Below are positions 1 to 6,973 of a stretch of DNA of 9,409 bases, one piece after another; position 1 is the stretch's first letter, and every line of letters starts with the position of its first letter. Position numbers and translations under genes: made by a program. The DNA is from Marisimplicoccus framensis_A (GTDB taxonomy: Bacteria; Bacteroidota; Bacteroidia; Flavobacteriales; Flavobacteriaceae). The stretch spans positions 1-9,409 of the forward strand of contig JBELLF010000037.1 in NCBI GenBank assembly GCA_042088875.1, read 5' to 3'. The notes below the pieces were generated by a model that was not told the origin of the DNA, searched no databases, and was given only the letters and a program-made list of their open reading frames with translations.

Positions 1-574
1 TTTCAATTTGGTCTGCAAAGAAACTACTTTTTTTTGGATATTTCAAGCTTAATATATTATAAGCTTTTATCGCTTTATTGTATTTCTCCTGACTAATATA
101 TATTTTGGCTAGTGTCTCAGTAATTAGGTCATTCTTGATCTTAGATTCAGGAATAATCTTATCATTAGGTATATAAGCTTTATCTAAATTAATTTTTGGA
201 GAAGTCTCTAAAAATTTATCAATCAAATCAATCTTTTGATCTAAATTTGATTCACTTTCATTTATTATATCAAACCAATCTAAAAAAGAATATTTTTCAA
301 TTTGATCAACCTTTTTACTATTGTCATCTTCTTCCTTTTTATAAATCCAATTCCTTAGAATACGTCTATTATGTGTTAAAATAGCAGTCTTTGGGAGTAA
401 TTCGTTGAATGATTCTTTCTTTTGAATTTTAAGTGTTTTTAAGTAATAAGCAGATGCTGATTGGAAAAAAGGATAAGTATTAAGTATTCCTTTTAAAGTA
501 GAAGATGTTGAAGGATCTGAGGGATCAAATTCTTTTAAAATTTTTGAGTAGGAATCACTGGTTTTATTTACCAT
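1..574 (-). CDS. Flavobacterial helical/TPR-like protein downstream of lptE (partial, C-terminus off the left edge)
   Basis: An open frame runs from an ATG at 574-572 to the left edge, giving 191 codons and no stop. The N-terminal part contains YPFFQSASAYYLKTLK and a following KTAILTHNRRILRNWIY. These resemble the pattern (FPYFQSARALYLKGL ... KTAAYTTDR) that I recall from an uncharacterised protein encoded after lptE in many Flavobacteriia. The last visible part, IYISQEKYNKAIKAYNILSL followed by KYPKKSSFFADQIE, reads as one TPR-type helix pair, and in related proteins the C-terminus follows soon after. There is no signal peptide or membrane segment, so it is probably cytoplasmic. The start overlaps the lptE stop by 7 nt (ATGGTAA), which fits translational coupling. 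Its function is unknown; a scaffolding role is only a guess from the repeat-like end. In related genomes secG and groES/groEL often follow, so secG is the likely next gene beyond the edge. Confidence 0.8.
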   Translation of the reverse strand, partial: MVNKTSDSYSKILKEFDPSDPSTSSTLKGILNTYPFFQSASAYYLKTLKIQKKESFNELLPKTAILTHNRRILRNWIYKKEEDDNSKKVDQIEKYSFLDWFDIINESESNLDQKIDLIDKFLETSPKINLDKAYIPNDKIIPESKIKNDLITETLAKIYISQEKYNKAIKAYNILSLKYPKKSSFFADQIE

Positions 575-1092
575 TTTGCTAATGTTTCGTTAAAGATATC
601 TTGAGTAATTCTCTCAAAAATTTCTTGAAGTGCAGCATCTTTTATATCGTACAATTGAAGATTACCTGGAAAGTCATAATAAAACGAGAATCTTTTTTCT
701 ATGTTGTCCTCCTCATTTGAAATGTTTTCATAACTAACCGTAACTGACATAGTTAACCTATTTTGAGCAGCTCTAATTTCAGCAGTAGCTGCCATTGGAG
801 TAACACTAAATTCATCAATCTCACCACTATATACTATATCTCCACCTTCATTCACAAGATTAAGACTTGTTTGATTAACTATTAAATCTTGAAGAGCTAT
901 AGTAAAGTCTCTATCAAGACCAGGTTCTACTGTAGATCCAGGTTTTCCACCAGCAGTGTTTTCAAAATAATCGACTTGAAAAGTTTCAACTCCTACTGGA
1001 ATTGATGATCCAGTAAAACTATAGATTCCACAAGAGGTACTCAATAATGAAAAACTGAAAAGTAAAAAATATTTTTTAAAATTTTTAAACAT
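568..1092 (-). CDS. lptE: LptE-family outer-membrane lipoprotein (LPS assembly)
   Basis: This 174-residue protein matches the Bacteroidota LptE family, the lipoprotein partner of LptD in inserting lipopolysaccharide into the outer membrane. I chose the ATG at 1092-1090, because it places a positively charged N-terminus (MFKNFKK) and a hydrophobic stretch directly before Cys21 in LLSTSCGIYSFTG. That is a lipoprotein signal peptide with a loose lipobox, followed by the CGIYSFTG start typical of this family. A longer in-frame start at 1176 would put 28 extra residues read from within the activator gene in front of the signal and bury it, so I reject it. The body has the expected features, including a GLDRDFTIALQDLI helix, an EIDEF strand region and a C-terminal helix (FERITQDIFNETLAKW). 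Its start overlaps the activator stop by 8 nt and its stop overlaps the next gene by 7 nt. Confidence 0.85.
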   Translation of the reverse strand: MFKNFKKYFLLFSFSLLSTSCGIYSFTGSSIPVGVETFQVDYFENTAGGKPGSTVEPGLDRDFTIALQDLIVNQTSLNLVNEGGDIVYSGEIDEFSVTPMAATAEIRAAQNRLTMSVTVSYENISNEEDNIEKRFSFYYDFPGNLQLYDIKDAALQEIFERITQDIFNETLAKW

Positions 1093-2338
1093 CTCCAAGA
1101 TTATGTTGTTTAATTTTTCTATACAATGTTCTTTCTGATATTCCGAGCTCTTTAGCAGCATTTTTTCTCCTTCCATTAGTCCTAATTAAAGCTTCTTTGA
1201 TCATTTCTAGCTCCTTATCATGAAGAGAAAGAGTCTCTTCCTCTTCAATAGTCTCAACAAATTCATACTTATCTTGAACTTTGTTTTTTATGTCAACATT
1301 CAAATCAACGGCTGAATCATGTATCTCTTGACTATCATATGGTTCATCATCTCCATAAATTTTATTAATCAAGCTTTGATTCTTTTCTTTTACATCAGTT
1401 TTATCATCACCTTGCATTATTTCTAAGGTTAACTTTTTTAGATCATTTAAATCATTTTTCATATCAAACAGAACCTTATAAAGTATCTCTCGCTCTGAAG
1501 AGAAAGATGATGAATTTTCTTTAACATCATCAAGAGTTGCTGGAAGTTTTGAGATTTTATTTGGAAGGTAATTATTTAAAGTATCACTTTTAAGATTCCT
1601 TTCTTTTTCTAGTATTGACATTTGTTCAGCAATATTTCTAAGTTGTCTAATATTACCTTTCCAGTCTTGTTGAGAAAGCAGATCTTGAGCGGATTCATCA
1701 AGTCTTAATGTTGGCATATTATATTTTTGGGCAAAATCAGATGCAAATTTTCTGAATAAGATAGGAATATCATCTTTCCTATCCCTCAAAGGCGGTATAT
1801 TAATGATAATAGTACTTAGTCTATAAAAAAGATCTTCTCTAAACTTACCTTTTTTTATTGCCTCATCCATATTAACATTAGTTGCAGCTACTATTCTTAT
1901 ATTAGTTTTTTGAACTTTTGAAGATCCAACTTTAATATACTCTCCACTTTCAAGAATTCTTAAAAGTCTTACTTGGGTAGGAAGTGGTAGTTCACCAACT
2001 TCATCTAGAAATATTGTCCCTCCATCAGCTACTTCAAAATAACCACTTCTGTTTGCTATAGCTCCGGTAAATGCTCCTTTTTCATGCCCAAATAATTCAG
2101 AGTCAATTGTACCTTCAGGAATTGCTCCACAATTAACTGCAATATATTTTGCATGTTTTCTATGAGAATACTGGTGTATAATTTTAGGAATGTTCTCTTT
2201 TCCAACACCACTCTCACCTGTAACAAGCACAGATATATCAGACATAGCAACTTGAATTGATTTTTCAATTGCTCTATTAAGTTTAGGATTATCTCCAATT
2301 ATACCAAACCTTTGTTTTACAGTTAAAATGGACTCCAT
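1085..2338 (-). CDS. Sigma-54-dependent transcriptional activator (AAA+ and Fis-type HTH, no receiver domain)
   Basis: This 417-residue bacterial enhancer-binding protein remodels sigma-54 RNA polymerase using ATP. The AAA+ domain covers about residues 10-250. It has a Walker A at 41-48 (GESGVGKE), the GAFTGA sigma-54 contact loop intact at 88-93, a Walker B at 108-113 (TIFLDE), an arginine-finger region FREDLFYRL at 166-174, and a sensor II region WKGNIRQLRN at 226-235. About 110 residues of polar, acidic linker follow, including a likely helical stretch around EREILYKVLFDMKNDLNDLK. A Fis-type helix-turn-helix closes the protein at about 378-413 (RRKNAAKELGISERTLYRKI). No N-terminal receiver, GAF or PAS domain is present, so control must come through the linker, expression level or a partner protein. 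This architecture, encoded between miaB and lptE, is one I associate with Bacteroidota. The ATG shares one base with the miaB stop (TAATG). Its regulon cannot be read from the window. Confidence 0.92.
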   Translation of the reverse strand: MESILTVKQRFGIIGDNPKLNRAIEKSIQVAMSDISVLVTGESGVGKENIPKIIHQYSHRKHAKYIAVNCGAIPEGTIDSELFGHEKGAFTGAIANRSGYFEVADGGTIFLDEVGELPLPTQVRLLRILESGEYIKVGSSKVQKTNIRIVAATNVNMDEAIKKGKFREDLFYRLSTIIINIPPLRDRKDDIPILFRKFASDFAQKYNMPTLRLDESAQDLLSQQDWKGNIRQLRNIAEQMSILEKERNLKSDTLNNYLPNKISKLPATLDDVKENSSSFSSEREILYKVLFDMKNDLNDLKKLTLEIMQGDDKTDVKEKNQSLINKIYGDDEPYDSQEIHDSAVDLNVDIKNKVQDKYEFVETIEEEETLSLHDKELEMIKEALIRTNGRRKNAAKELGISERTLYRKIKQHNLGDV

Positions 2339-3723
2339 TATACTTTATCTTTTAATTGATTAATATTTCCAATTAGAGTTGCAGTTGTACAATCATTAAT
2401 ATTAACATTTACAGTATCACCCAATTTAAAATTGTATTTAGGAAAAACAACAACATTATTTTCAGTTGTTCTTCCACTCCAAAAATCATTTGATTTTTTA
2501 GATTCTTTATCTATAAGTACTTCGCAATTTTTATTTATGAAACTTTTATTTCTTTCTAGGCTATGTTTTTGTTGAAGAGTAATTATTTCCTCTAATCTTC
2601 TTTGTTTAATTTCTGGAGAGATATCATCTTTAAAGTGCCTAGCCGCGTAAGTTCCTGGTCTTTCAGAATACGCAAACATATATCCAAAATCATACTTTAC
2701 TTCTTCCATAAGAGATAAAGTATCTTGATGATCTCTTTCAGTTTCAGATGGAAAACCAGTAATCATATCATGGGAAATACCACAATTAGGTATTATCTCT
2801 CTAATTTTTTTTACAAGTTCAAGATATTCGTCTCTAGTGTGAAGTCGATTCATCTTTTTCAAAATTCTGTCACTTCCAGACTGAATTGGAAGGTGAATAT
2901 AGTTACAGATATTTTTATGTTTAGACATTGTTTCAATGACATCAATTGTCATGTCCTGAGGATTAGAAGTTGAAAATCTTATTCTGATTTCAGGAAAACT
3001 TGAAGCAACTAAGTCAAGTAAGCTTGAAAATTTTATAGAATTTTTCTTTTGCTCTTCTGTGGCCTTCTTAAAATCTTTTTTAGGACCTCCACCATACCAC
3101 AAATAACTATCAACATTTTGTCCAAGTAATGTTATTTCCCTATATTCTTTTTGATTTAATTCATCTATCTCTCTTAATATGCTGTCAGGGTTCCTACTTC
3201 TCTCTCTTCCTCTTGTAAATGGCACAACACAAAATGTACACATATTATCACACCCTCTTGTAATTGAAACGAATGCATTAATACCGTTATTGTGAATTCT
3301 TACGGGTGAAATATCTCCATATGTTTCAGACTTTGATAATATAACATTAACTGCCTTTTGGTTATGATCAACCTCATCCAATAGGTTTGGAAGGTCTTTG
3401 TATGAATCTGGTCCTACAACTAGGTCAACCATCTTTTCTTCTTCAAGAAGCTTATCCTTTAACCTTTCTGCCATACAACCTAAAAGCCCTATTTTTAGAT
3501 CACTATTATCCTTTTTGTAAGAATTATATGTTTTAAGTTTATTTCGAACTGTTTTTTCAGCCTTATCTCTAATTGAACAGGTATTTAATAAAACTAGATT
3601 TGCACTCTTTGAATCATCAGTTAATTTATATCCATCTTTTTTTAATATAGATGCAACAACCTCACTGTCAGCAAAATTCATCTGACACCCGTATGTTTCA
3701 ATAAATAAAGACTTCTTTTTGAT
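2338..3723 (-). CDS. miaB: tRNA-2-methylthio-N6-dimethylallyladenosine synthase MiaB, with apparent non-AUG start
   Basis: MiaB is a radical-SAM methylthiotransferase that converts i6A37 to ms2i6A37 in tRNAs. From the first ATG (3681) the frame encodes 447 residues, but the family's conserved N-terminus lies upstream in the same frame: KKKSLFIETYGCQ directly precedes MNFADSEVV. I therefore place the start at the ATC at 3723-3721, giving 461 residues. An in-frame TAA at 3738-3736 limits any extension, and no ATG, GTG or TTG lies between it and 3681. With the extended numbering, the auxiliary [4Fe-4S] cysteines are C13, C49 and C83, and the radical-SAM triad is C158, C162 and C165 (RGCDNMCTFC). 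A TRAM-type tRNA-binding domain ends the protein (about 395-455, around DFWSGRTTENNVVVF). It is first in its operon, and its stop overlaps the activator start by one base. The product is near certain; the exact start codon (ATC 3723, ATT 3729, or a base error in an ATG) is not. Confidence 0.9.
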   Translation of the reverse strand: MKKKSLFIETYGCQMNFADSEVVASILKKDGYKLTDDSKSANLVLLNTCSIRDKAEKTVRNKLKTYNSYKKDNSDLKIGLLGCMAERLKDKLLEEEKMVDLVVGPDSYKDLPNLLDEVDHNQKAVNVILSKSETYGDISPVRIHNNGINAFVSITRGCDNMCTFCVVPFTRGRERSRNPDSILREIDELNQKEYREITLLGQNVDSYLWYGGGPKKDFKKATEEQKKNSIKFSSLLDLVASSFPEIRIRFSTSNPQDMTIDVIETMSKHKNICNYIHLPIQSGSDRILKKMNRLHTRDEYLELVKKIREIIPNCGISHDMITGFPSETERDHQDTLSLMEEVKYDFGYMFAYSERPGTYAARHFKDDISPEIKQRRLEEIITLQQKHSLERNKSFINKNCEVLIDKESKKSNDFWSGRTTENNVVVFPKYNFKLGDTVNVNINDCTTATLIGNINQLKDKV

Positions 3724-3739
3724 AAAAATTAATTTTTAG

Positions 3740-3771
3740 TAAAATTACTCAATTAATTTAAATTATGCCAA
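3740..3771 (-). promoter_or_regulatory. Candidate Bacteroidota-type promoter of the miaB operon
   Basis: On the minus strand, TTG (3771-3769) is followed after 21 nt by TAATTTTA (3747-3740), a 7-of-8 match to the Bacteroidota TAnnTTTG element. The same 21-nt spacing is seen in front of topA in this window. Sixteen nucleotides separate the element from the proposed ATC start of miaB, against 17 between the topA element and its ATG. The match is short and the region is AT-rich, so chance is a real alternative. Confidence 0.45.
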
Positions 3772-3814
3772 TTTGTCAGTATTAAGAATTATGTTTTTTA
3801 ACTAATCAAACTTA

Positions 3815-4228
3815 TTAATGTGGTATTTTGTCTTTGAGTAGTCCATATATAAAAGTTCCTAATACAGCTGATAAAATAATAATTAAAACAGAATAAAACC
3901 CTGCACCAAAAAGAACAAACATTGGTCCTGGACATGCTCCAACTAATGCCCAGCCTAATCCAAAGATTGATCCACCAATAATATATCTTTTAAAAGTATT
4001 CTCTTTATTAGTGTATTGAATTTGATTATTATTAAAGTCTTTTATTTTTAGTTTTTTTATTAAAAGATTCCCTAATACCCCCGTAATTATTGCACTTCCA
4101 ATAATACCAAACATGTGAAATGATTGAAAGTAAAACATTTCAAATATTCTAAACCATGAAGCAGCTTCAGACTTAATCATTACTATCCCAAATGCAATTC
4201 CTACAACAAAAAAATATAGCTTTTTCAT
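3815..4228 (-). CDS. YeeE/YedE-type sulfur permease, second half (DUF6691-like, PmpB-like)
   Basis: This small inner-membrane protein has 137 residues and about four hydrophobic segments (near 5-20, 35-57, 82-107 and 110-131). Its diagnostic motif is LGWALVGACPGPMFVLFGAG at about 91-110, with Cys99 in a CPGP turn. This is the counterpart of the GGCTSGH motif in the partner gene and is typical of the YeeE/YedE sulfur-transport family. The family includes TsuA-type thiosulfate importers, where conserved cysteines contribute to the transport path. The start is the ATG at 4228, which overlaps the partner stop as ATGA. A longer reading from 4351 adds 41 unlikely residues that overlap the partner gene out of frame. 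In many bacteria the family is one fused protein, whereas here it is split into two coupled genes, so the two products probably form one transporter. Substrate (thiosulfate, sulfite, persulfide or another reduced sulfur species) is inferred only from family and neighbours. It is the last gene of the sulfur operon. Confidence 0.85.
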   Translation of the reverse strand: MKKLYFFVVGIAFGIVMIKSEAASWFRIFEMFYFQSFHMFGIIGSAIITGVLGNLLIKKLKIKDFNNNQIQYTNKENTFKRYIIGGSIFGLGWALVGACPGPMFVLFGAGFYSVLIIILSAVLGTFIYGLLKDKIPH

Positions 4229-4782
4229 AAAAATAAAATTGGATAAATTAAATGAATCATAATTAGTCCTCCAATGAAAAATCCAATTACAGAGATTAAT
4301 GAGCCTAATTGAAGTTGGCTTAGTCCTGTTATTGCGTGACCTGATGTACATCCTCCAGCATACCTAGTTCCAAAACCTATTAGAAGCCCTCCAAACACAA
4401 GTATTATTATATTGCTTAAATTTAGACTTTCTAGTGCAAATATCTCTAATGGTAAATAATCACTATCAAAACTATTAATGTTATATAATTCTAAAGTAGT
4501 TTTTGTTTTTTCAGAAATTTCTACATAAGTGTTTTTAGACAAGTAGTTAAGCGATATAAATCCTCCAACAGAGGCTCCTACAATAAACATAATATTCCAT
4601 AAATGGTCTTTTATTTTAATATCAAAAAATTTTGAAAATTTATTTGCACCACAAGCAGAACAAATTGTTCTCAAATTTGATGAAACACCAAATGTCTTTC
4701 CATTAAAAATTAACAAGAACATTATTAGTGAAATTAAAGGGCCTGAAATATACCATGGCCAAGGATTTAAGATATTCTCCAT
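4225..4782 (-). CDS. YeeE/YedE-type sulfur permease, first half (PmpA-like)
   Basis: This 185-residue inner-membrane protein belongs to the YeeE/YedE (Sulf_transp) family of sulfur-compound permeases. Hydrophobic segments lie near residues 10-27, 62-82, 123-139 and 158-180. The signature is GFGTRYAGGCTSGHAITGLS at about 136-155, with Cys145 in the conserved GGCTSGH turn. A second cysteine pair, CSAC at 41-44, lies in the first polar loop after GKTFGVSSNLR. A hydrophilic stretch of about 40 residues (82-122) separates the second and third segments. It starts 2 nt after the metallo-hydrolase stop, and its own stop is joined to the next gene by a 4-nt ATGA overlap, which implies matched production of the two halves. 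Transport of thiosulfate or a related sulfur anion is inferred from the family; direction and substrate cannot be read from the sequence. Confidence 0.87.
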   Translation of the reverse strand: MENILNPWPWYISGPLISLIMFLLIFNGKTFGVSSNLRTICSACGANKFSKFFDIKIKDHLWNIMFIVGASVGGFISLNYLSKNTYVEISEKTKTTLELYNINSFDSDYLPLEIFALESLNLSNIIILVFGGLLIGFGTRYAGGCTSGHAITGLSQLQLGSLISVIGFFIGGLIMIHLIYPILFL

Positions 4783-4784
4783 AA

Positions 4785-6164
4785 TTATATTATAATATTT
4801 TGGTTTTTCATAATTTGTTTAAACCCCCCTCTAATATTTGTAATATTATGAATACCTCTGCTTTTTAAAATAGAGCAGGCTATCATACTTCTATATCCTC
4901 CTTGACAGTGAATGAATTTATTATTTTCAGATAAAAATTGATCGTGGTGGTTATTTATAGTTGATAAACAAATATTAATTGCTTTTTTGACCTTACCCAA
5001 ATCAAATTCAGATTTTTTTCTAACATCAATGATTTGATTTTTTTCTGTATTAATCTGAGATGTTTTTTCAGGATTTATTGATGTTACAGAATCAATTTCT
5101 TTTCCTGAATTAATCCATGATGTTATTCCTCCATCTAAATACCCTATTGTATTGTCAAATCCTACTCTAGACAGCCTTGTAATAGTTTCTTCTTCTCTTC
5201 CAGAATCACAAATAAAGATGATTTTTTGATCAACATCTGCAATCAGTTCACCTACCCAAGGAGCAAACGATCCGTCTAAACCAATAAAAATTGATCTTGG
5301 TATATGAGCTTTTTCAAAGTCATCAGGTGTTCTGACATCAAGTATAATTGTATCAGATGTATTAACAATCTCTTCAACTTCATCTGCCTTTAAAGGTCTA
5401 TTTTTTTCGAGAATATTATTAATATCATTATATCCCTCTTTATTCATTTTAACATTAGCTGGAAAATATTTAGGAGGTTCACCAAGACCATCTAAGACTG
5501 CATTTATGAATTCTTTTTTTGAAAGATTTTCATCTAAAGCATAGTTCATTTTTTTTTGATTAGCTAATGAGTCAGATGTAATTTTCATCATATTTTTACC
5601 ACACGCAGAACCAGCTCCATGAGCAGGATATATAATAATATCATCCGGTAAATTCATTATTTTATTTCTTAAACTATCATACAATTTACCAGCAAGTTGT
5701 TCTTTTGTTAATTTCAAATTTGCTTGAGCTAAGTCGGGTCTTCCTACATCACCTAAAAAAAGTGTATCACCAGTGAAAATTGCAATCTCTTTATTATTTT
5801 CATCCCTAAGTAAATAGCATGTGCTCTCCAGGGTATGTCCAGGAGTATGAATAGCAGTTATTGTTACATTTCCAATCTTAAAGATTTCTCCATCTTCTGC
5901 TTTAAGAGAATCAAAATTTGTTTCAGCAGTTGGACCATAAACTATTTTACCCCCCGTTTTTTTTGATAGTGTTATATGACCACTAACAAAGTCTGCGTGA
6001 AAGTGAGTTTCAAAAATGTATTTTATTATCGAATTAGACTCTTTAGCTTTATCAATATATTGATTTACCTCTCTTAAAGGATCAATAATAGCAACTTCAT
6101 TTTCACTTTCTATATAATAAGCCCCTTGAGCTAAGCAACCAGTATAAATTTGTTCTATTTTCAT
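4785..6164 (-). CDS. Metallo-beta-lactamase-fold persulfide dioxygenase-like protein fused to two rhodanese domains (Blh-like)
   Basis: This is a 459-residue cytoplasmic fusion. The metallo-hydrolase domain (about 1-240) shows THFHADF (H54, H56, D58), HTPGH ending at H110, TGD with D133, and YPAHG with H182. ETHE1-type persulfide dioxygenases bind a single iron through equivalents of H54, H110 and D133, and the Asp-Phe at 58-59, where many relatives have Asp-His, fits a mononuclear site. GDVGRPDL at 138-145 is also typical of that group. The first rhodanese domain (about 255-355) has C319 in CDSGREEE, an altered active loop. The second (about 370-452) has a standard active loop, CQGGYRS, with C420. 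The likely role is to oxidise glutathione or low-molecular-weight persulfides to sulfite and to transfer sulfane sulfur between thiols. The gene has 2-nt gaps on both sides, between tauE and the YeeE pair. The same gene set surrounds blh in proteobacterial BigR operons. Confidence 0.9.
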   Translation of the reverse strand: MKIEQIYTGCLAQGAYYIESENEVAIIDPLREVNQYIDKAKESNSIIKYIFETHFHADFVSGHITLSKKTGGKIVYGPTAETNFDSLKAEDGEIFKIGNVTITAIHTPGHTLESTCYLLRDENNKEIAIFTGDTLFLGDVGRPDLAQANLKLTKEQLAGKLYDSLRNKIMNLPDDIIIYPAHGAGSACGKNMMKITSDSLANQKKMNYALDENLSKKEFINAVLDGLGEPPKYFPANVKMNKEGYNDINNILEKNRPLKADEVEEIVNTSDTIILDVRTPDDFEKAHIPRSIFIGLDGSFAPWVGELIADVDQKIIFICDSGREEETITRLSRVGFDNTIGYLDGGITSWINSGKEIDSVTSINPEKTSQINTEKNQIIDVRKKSEFDLGKVKKAINICLSTINNHHDQFLSENNKFIHCQGGYRSMIACSILKSRGIHNITNIRGGFKQIMKNQNIII

Positions 6165-6166
6165 AA

Positions 6167-6955
6167 TTATAAATTAAATAATTCGTTTGTAATTATTAGG
6201 AAACCTACAATAAAAATAAATACAGCAAATATTTTTTTTAATAATTTGGCATTAATATAATCAGACAAATAGTTTCCTATAAAAATTCCTAAAATTGATA
6301 TAAAAGTAAACTTTAAAATTAAGGTCCAATCTATTTGATATATAAAAGCGTCTCCAAAGAAAAATCCAAATAAAGATTTAAGAGAAATAATAACCAAGGA
6401 CGTTCCTACTGCCTCTTTCATGGGTAATTTTCCTAGAATTACTAATGAAGGTATAATCAGAAATCCCCCTCCAGCACCAATTAATCCTGTTATTGCACCA
6501 ACTAAAAAGCCTTCTGATGTTATTTTTAAGTAATTTAAACCTCTTCCAGAAAGCATATTTTTGTTGTTGTTAAACATCATTATGCTAGATAAAATCAAAA
6601 GAATTGAAAATAATACTAGAATTAATGCTCTTCTTGAAATATCATAGCCTGAAATGCTTGTAATAATCTCTGGAATAGAGGGCATTAAAAAATTTCTAAC
6701 AAGAACTACTGAAATTACTGATGGTACTCCAAATAGCAAGACTTGATTCCAGTTTATCAATTTTTTTATACTATAAGATATACTTCCTACTAAACTTGTT
6801 GATCCAACAACAAAAAGAGAATATGCTGTTGCAATTTTTTCATCAAGTAAAAAAAGATAAATAAATATAGGTACTGCTAGAACAGACCCTCCACTTCCTA
6901 TCAAACCGAGGATTAGTCCAATCAGAAGCGCACCAATGTATCCAAGTATTTCCAT
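6167..6955 (-). CDS. TauE/SafE-family membrane permease (probable sulfite or sulfur-oxyanion exporter)
   Basis: This 262-residue polytopic inner-membrane protein has about eight hydrophobic segments and the internal duplication typical of TauE/SafE (COG0730). The paired signatures are GLIGSGGSVLAVP at 17-29 and GLIGAGGGFLIIP at 157-169. Length fits the family's usual 250-270 residues. Members have been linked to export of sulfite, sulfoacetate and related anions. Beside a persulfide dioxygenase-like enzyme, whose expected product is sulfite, an exporter role is a reasonable inference. The ATG at 6955 is preceded by the only sizeable gap in the operon (45 nt). That gap holds a Crp/Fnr-type palindrome and a TAnnTTTG element, so this gene probably starts a separately controlled transcript in addition to read-through from the regulator. 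The gene downstream starts 2 nt after its stop. Confidence 0.88.
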   Translation of the reverse strand: MEILGYIGALLIGLILGLIGSGGSVLAVPIFIYLFLLDEKIATAYSLFVVGSTSLVGSISYSIKKLINWNQVLLFGVPSVISVVLVRNFLMPSIPEIITSISGYDISRRALILVLFSILLILSSIMMFNNNKNMLSGRGLNYLKITSEGFLVGAITGLIGAGGGFLIIPSLVILGKLPMKEAVGTSLVIISLKSLFGFFFGDAFIYQIDWTLILKFTFISILGIFIGNYLSDYINAKLLKKIFAVFIFIVGFLIITNELFNL

Positions 6956-6960
6956 TAATG

Positions 6961-6968
6961 CAAAAATA
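6961..6968 (-). promoter_or_regulatory. Candidate TAnnTTTG promoter element before tauE
   Basis: The minus strand reads TATTTTTG, a perfect match to the Bacteroidota TAnnTTTG element, ending 5 nt before the tauE ATG. No TTTG box lies at the expected upstream distance; the palindrome at 6989-7006 lies there instead, as expected for an activator-dependent promoter. Transcription would begin at about 6956-6955, giving a leaderless or nearly leaderless mRNA. Such an 8-mer can occur by chance in DNA this AT-rich. Confidence 0.4.
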
Positions 6969-6973
6969 AACCC

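Noticed and set aside
196..384. Plus-strand open frame of 62 codons.
   Set aside because: It is antisense to the partial helical-repeat gene and its composition is that of a shadow frame, with no start context or family resemblance.
1093..1176. Longer N-terminus for LptE from an ATG at 1176.
   Set aside because: It lies inside the activator's HTH coding region and would place 28 residues ahead of a clear lipoprotein signal peptide.
2056..2298. Minus-strand open frame of 80 codons in another frame of the activator.
   Set aside because: It lies within the conserved AAA+ coding region and is a shadow frame.
2725..2973. Plus-strand open frame of 82 codons opposite miaB.
   Set aside because: It is antisense to well-conserved radical-SAM coding sequence and shows no recognisable features.
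3754..3771. TTGGCATAATTTAAATTA before miaB, resembling a sigma-54 -24 element and tempting because a sigma-54 activator lies in the same operon.
   Set aside because: The TTGGCA half fits, but the required GC of the -12 element is absent at the correct spacing (AT is found there). The TAnnTTTG reading explains the region better.
3724..3814. Possible terminator after the sulfur operon.
   Set aside because: No GC-containing hairpin followed by a U-run could be found on the minus strand; the end of the transcript is not defined by sequence alone.
4229..4351. Longer N-terminus for the second YeeE half from an ATG at 4351.
   Set aside because: The added residues are polar, family-unlike and fully overlap the partner gene; the ATGA-coupled start at 4228 gives a typical membrane N-terminus.
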